Assembly (NCBI RefSeq): GCF_001654615.1
Contig: NZ_LWUD01000016.1
Location: forward strand, 62,001-126,000
Origin: Ligilactobacillus aviarius
GTDB lineage: Bacteria > Bacillota > Bacilli > Lactobacillales > Lactobacillaceae
Reading direction: 5' to 3'
Length of the DNA: 64,000 nt
In this document: positions 63,248 through 64,000 of the stretch, in pieces
Numbering within the stretch: the first letter of the stretch is position 1
How the letters are laid out: each line of letters opens with the position of its first letter
Notes under the pieces: generated by a model
What the model was told of the DNA's origin: nothing
What the model saw: only the letters and a program-made list of their open reading frames with translations
Database searches by the model: none
Translations under genes and position numbers: made by a program

Positions 63248-63303
63248 CTTTGACAACTAAGGAATTTAAAATTAGAATTAATTTAAATTAAATAATAATC
63301 TGA

Positions 63304-63490
63304 ATGTCTTCAGGGCAGGGTGTGATTCCCGACCGGCGGTGATAGTCCGCTACTCCGTAAGGATCGAACCGGTGAAATTCCGATACCGACAGTAAAGTCT
63401 GGATGGAAGAAGATACAAAAAGATTTGCAACTGGCAGCAATGTCAGGCTATTTGCATGTATCTCCTTCTAAATTTGATTTAGGAGGATTT
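63304..63490 (+). promoter_or_regulatory. FMN riboswitch (RFN element) and expression platform
   Basis: The aptamer is at about 63304-63416 with the conserved segments CTTCAGGGCAGGGTG, GATTCCCGACCGGCGGTGAT, AGTCCGC, ATCGAACCGGTGAAATTCCG and ATACCGACAGTAAAGTCTGGA (each cited in part). Downstream TCTCCTTCTAAA pairs with TTTAGGAGGA plus seven T. This hairpin contains the ribU ribosome-binding site, so FMN binding could act both by termination and by covering it. Confidence 0.95.
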
Positions 63491-63494
63491 TTTT

Positions 63495-64000
63495 ATGAAA
63501 AAATCATGGCGAAATTTAATGATTGCAGCGCTTTTAGGAGCGATGGCATACCTCTTGATGTACATCGCGATTCCAATTATTCCAATCGTACCTTACATGA
63601 CGTTGGATTTTTCCGGAATTCCAATTTTACTAGCATTTTTGATTTTTGGACGCAAAGATGGTTATGTTGCACTGCTCATTAAAGAACTCTTACACCTGAT
63701 TTTGGCAGGAATGGCGATCAGTAATTTGATTGGCGTTCTGGCGGATGCAATTGCGTTGATGGTCTTTATCGAAATTTTTAATTATTTCTCAAAAGCGGGT
63801 ACCCAACATTATATTCAAGCAATTATGGTTGCAACGTTGGGAATGACGGTAATCATGGCGGCTGCCAATTACTGGGTCATTACTCCGTTGTACATTAAAG
63901 TTTTAGGAATGAAAATTACCATTCCGCTTGTTAAAATGGTTTTGCTCGGGGTTGTACCGTTTAATTTGATCAAAGGAATCGTGATTGGCGGCTTAACAAC
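63495..64000 (+). CDS. ribU: Riboflavin ECF transporter S component RibU (partial)
   Basis: The first 168 codons; the gene continues beyond the window. Membrane substrate-binding component of an energy-coupling factor importer. Five membrane segments are visible. The family N-terminus LMIAALLGAMAYLLMY contains the AxxxA helix that contacts EcfT, and PYMTLDFSGIPILLAFLIFG is the riboflavin-family signature. AGGAGGA is five bases or more upstream. FMN riboswitch control confirms the flavin role. Confidence 0.95.
   Translation, partial: MKKSWRNLMIAALLGAMAYLLMYIAIPIIPIVPYMTLDFSGIPILLAFLIFGRKDGYVALLIKELLHLILAGMAISNLIGVLADAIALMVFIEIFNYFSKAGTQHYIQAIMVATLGMTVIMAAANYWVITPLYIKVLGMKITIPLVKMVLLGVVPFNLIKGIVIGGLT

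Overview
The window is a chromosomal stretch of a low-GC Gram-positive bacterium, almost certainly a member of the Lactobacillaceae. The evidence is the gene content and order: a pyr operon without pyrK, T-box leaders ahead of pheST and hisS-aspS, an Apf-type LysM surface protein, DUF3013-prmA-rsmE-relA-dtd, and cvfB-ribT-scpA-scpB-rluB followed by an FMN riboswitch and ribU. Strong Shine-Dalgarno sites and frequent TTG starts fit. I cannot name the species from sequence alone.

Layout. 1-6378 is the end of a pyrimidine operon (carA end, carB, pyrD, pyrF, pyrE); the pyrE frame runs on into a LysR-type effector-binding domain. 6419-13674 holds a family II pyrophosphatase, a membrane-anchored hydrolase, small exported and membrane proteins of unknown role, a SpoU methyltransferase and an HD hydrolase. 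13950-20533 has an HxlR regulator, the T-box-controlled pheST operon, mltG, udk and greA. 20812-24111 has the Apf-like protein, a thioredoxin-like protein and a nucleoside hydrolase. 24313-29774 is an ABC importer operon of UgpABCE type with a metallo-beta-lactamase-fold hydrolase gene inside it. 30006-35911 is a translation and stringent-response block. 36091-40432 has a cell-wall amidase and the T-box hisS-aspS operon.

40580-52307 is an AT-rich accessory island: a type I restriction-modification locus (hsdR, hsdM, hsdS), an AAA/DUF4143 ATPase behind an array of three 18-bp motifs at exact 39-bp spacing, two 5'-truncated hsdS cassettes in opposite orientation, and a tyrosine recombinase between them. 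About 195-bp inverted repeats flank the cassettes. This has the architecture of a phase-variable specificity system. Next come a membrane protein with a possible slippery frameshift site, a decayed MFS exporter, an SOS-type polymerase gene pair, a three-gene AbrB/Fic-like toxin-antitoxin candidate, a probable small structured RNA, two paralogous membrane proteins, a CPBP protease and tRNA-Ser(CGA).

59377-64000 returns to core genes: DUF441, cvfB, ribT, scpA, scpB, rluB, FMN riboswitch and the start of ribU.

Five copies of a 165-180 bp structured intergenic element (8401, 13769, 20534, 29781, 35911) are scattered through the core part. Each ends in its own terminator-like hairpin, and one stem shows a compensatory base change between copies. 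This element, the pyrE-LysR fusion, the invertible hsdS locus with its 39-bp-phased operator array, and the AbrB/Fic module with the adjacent RNA are the most noteworthy items.
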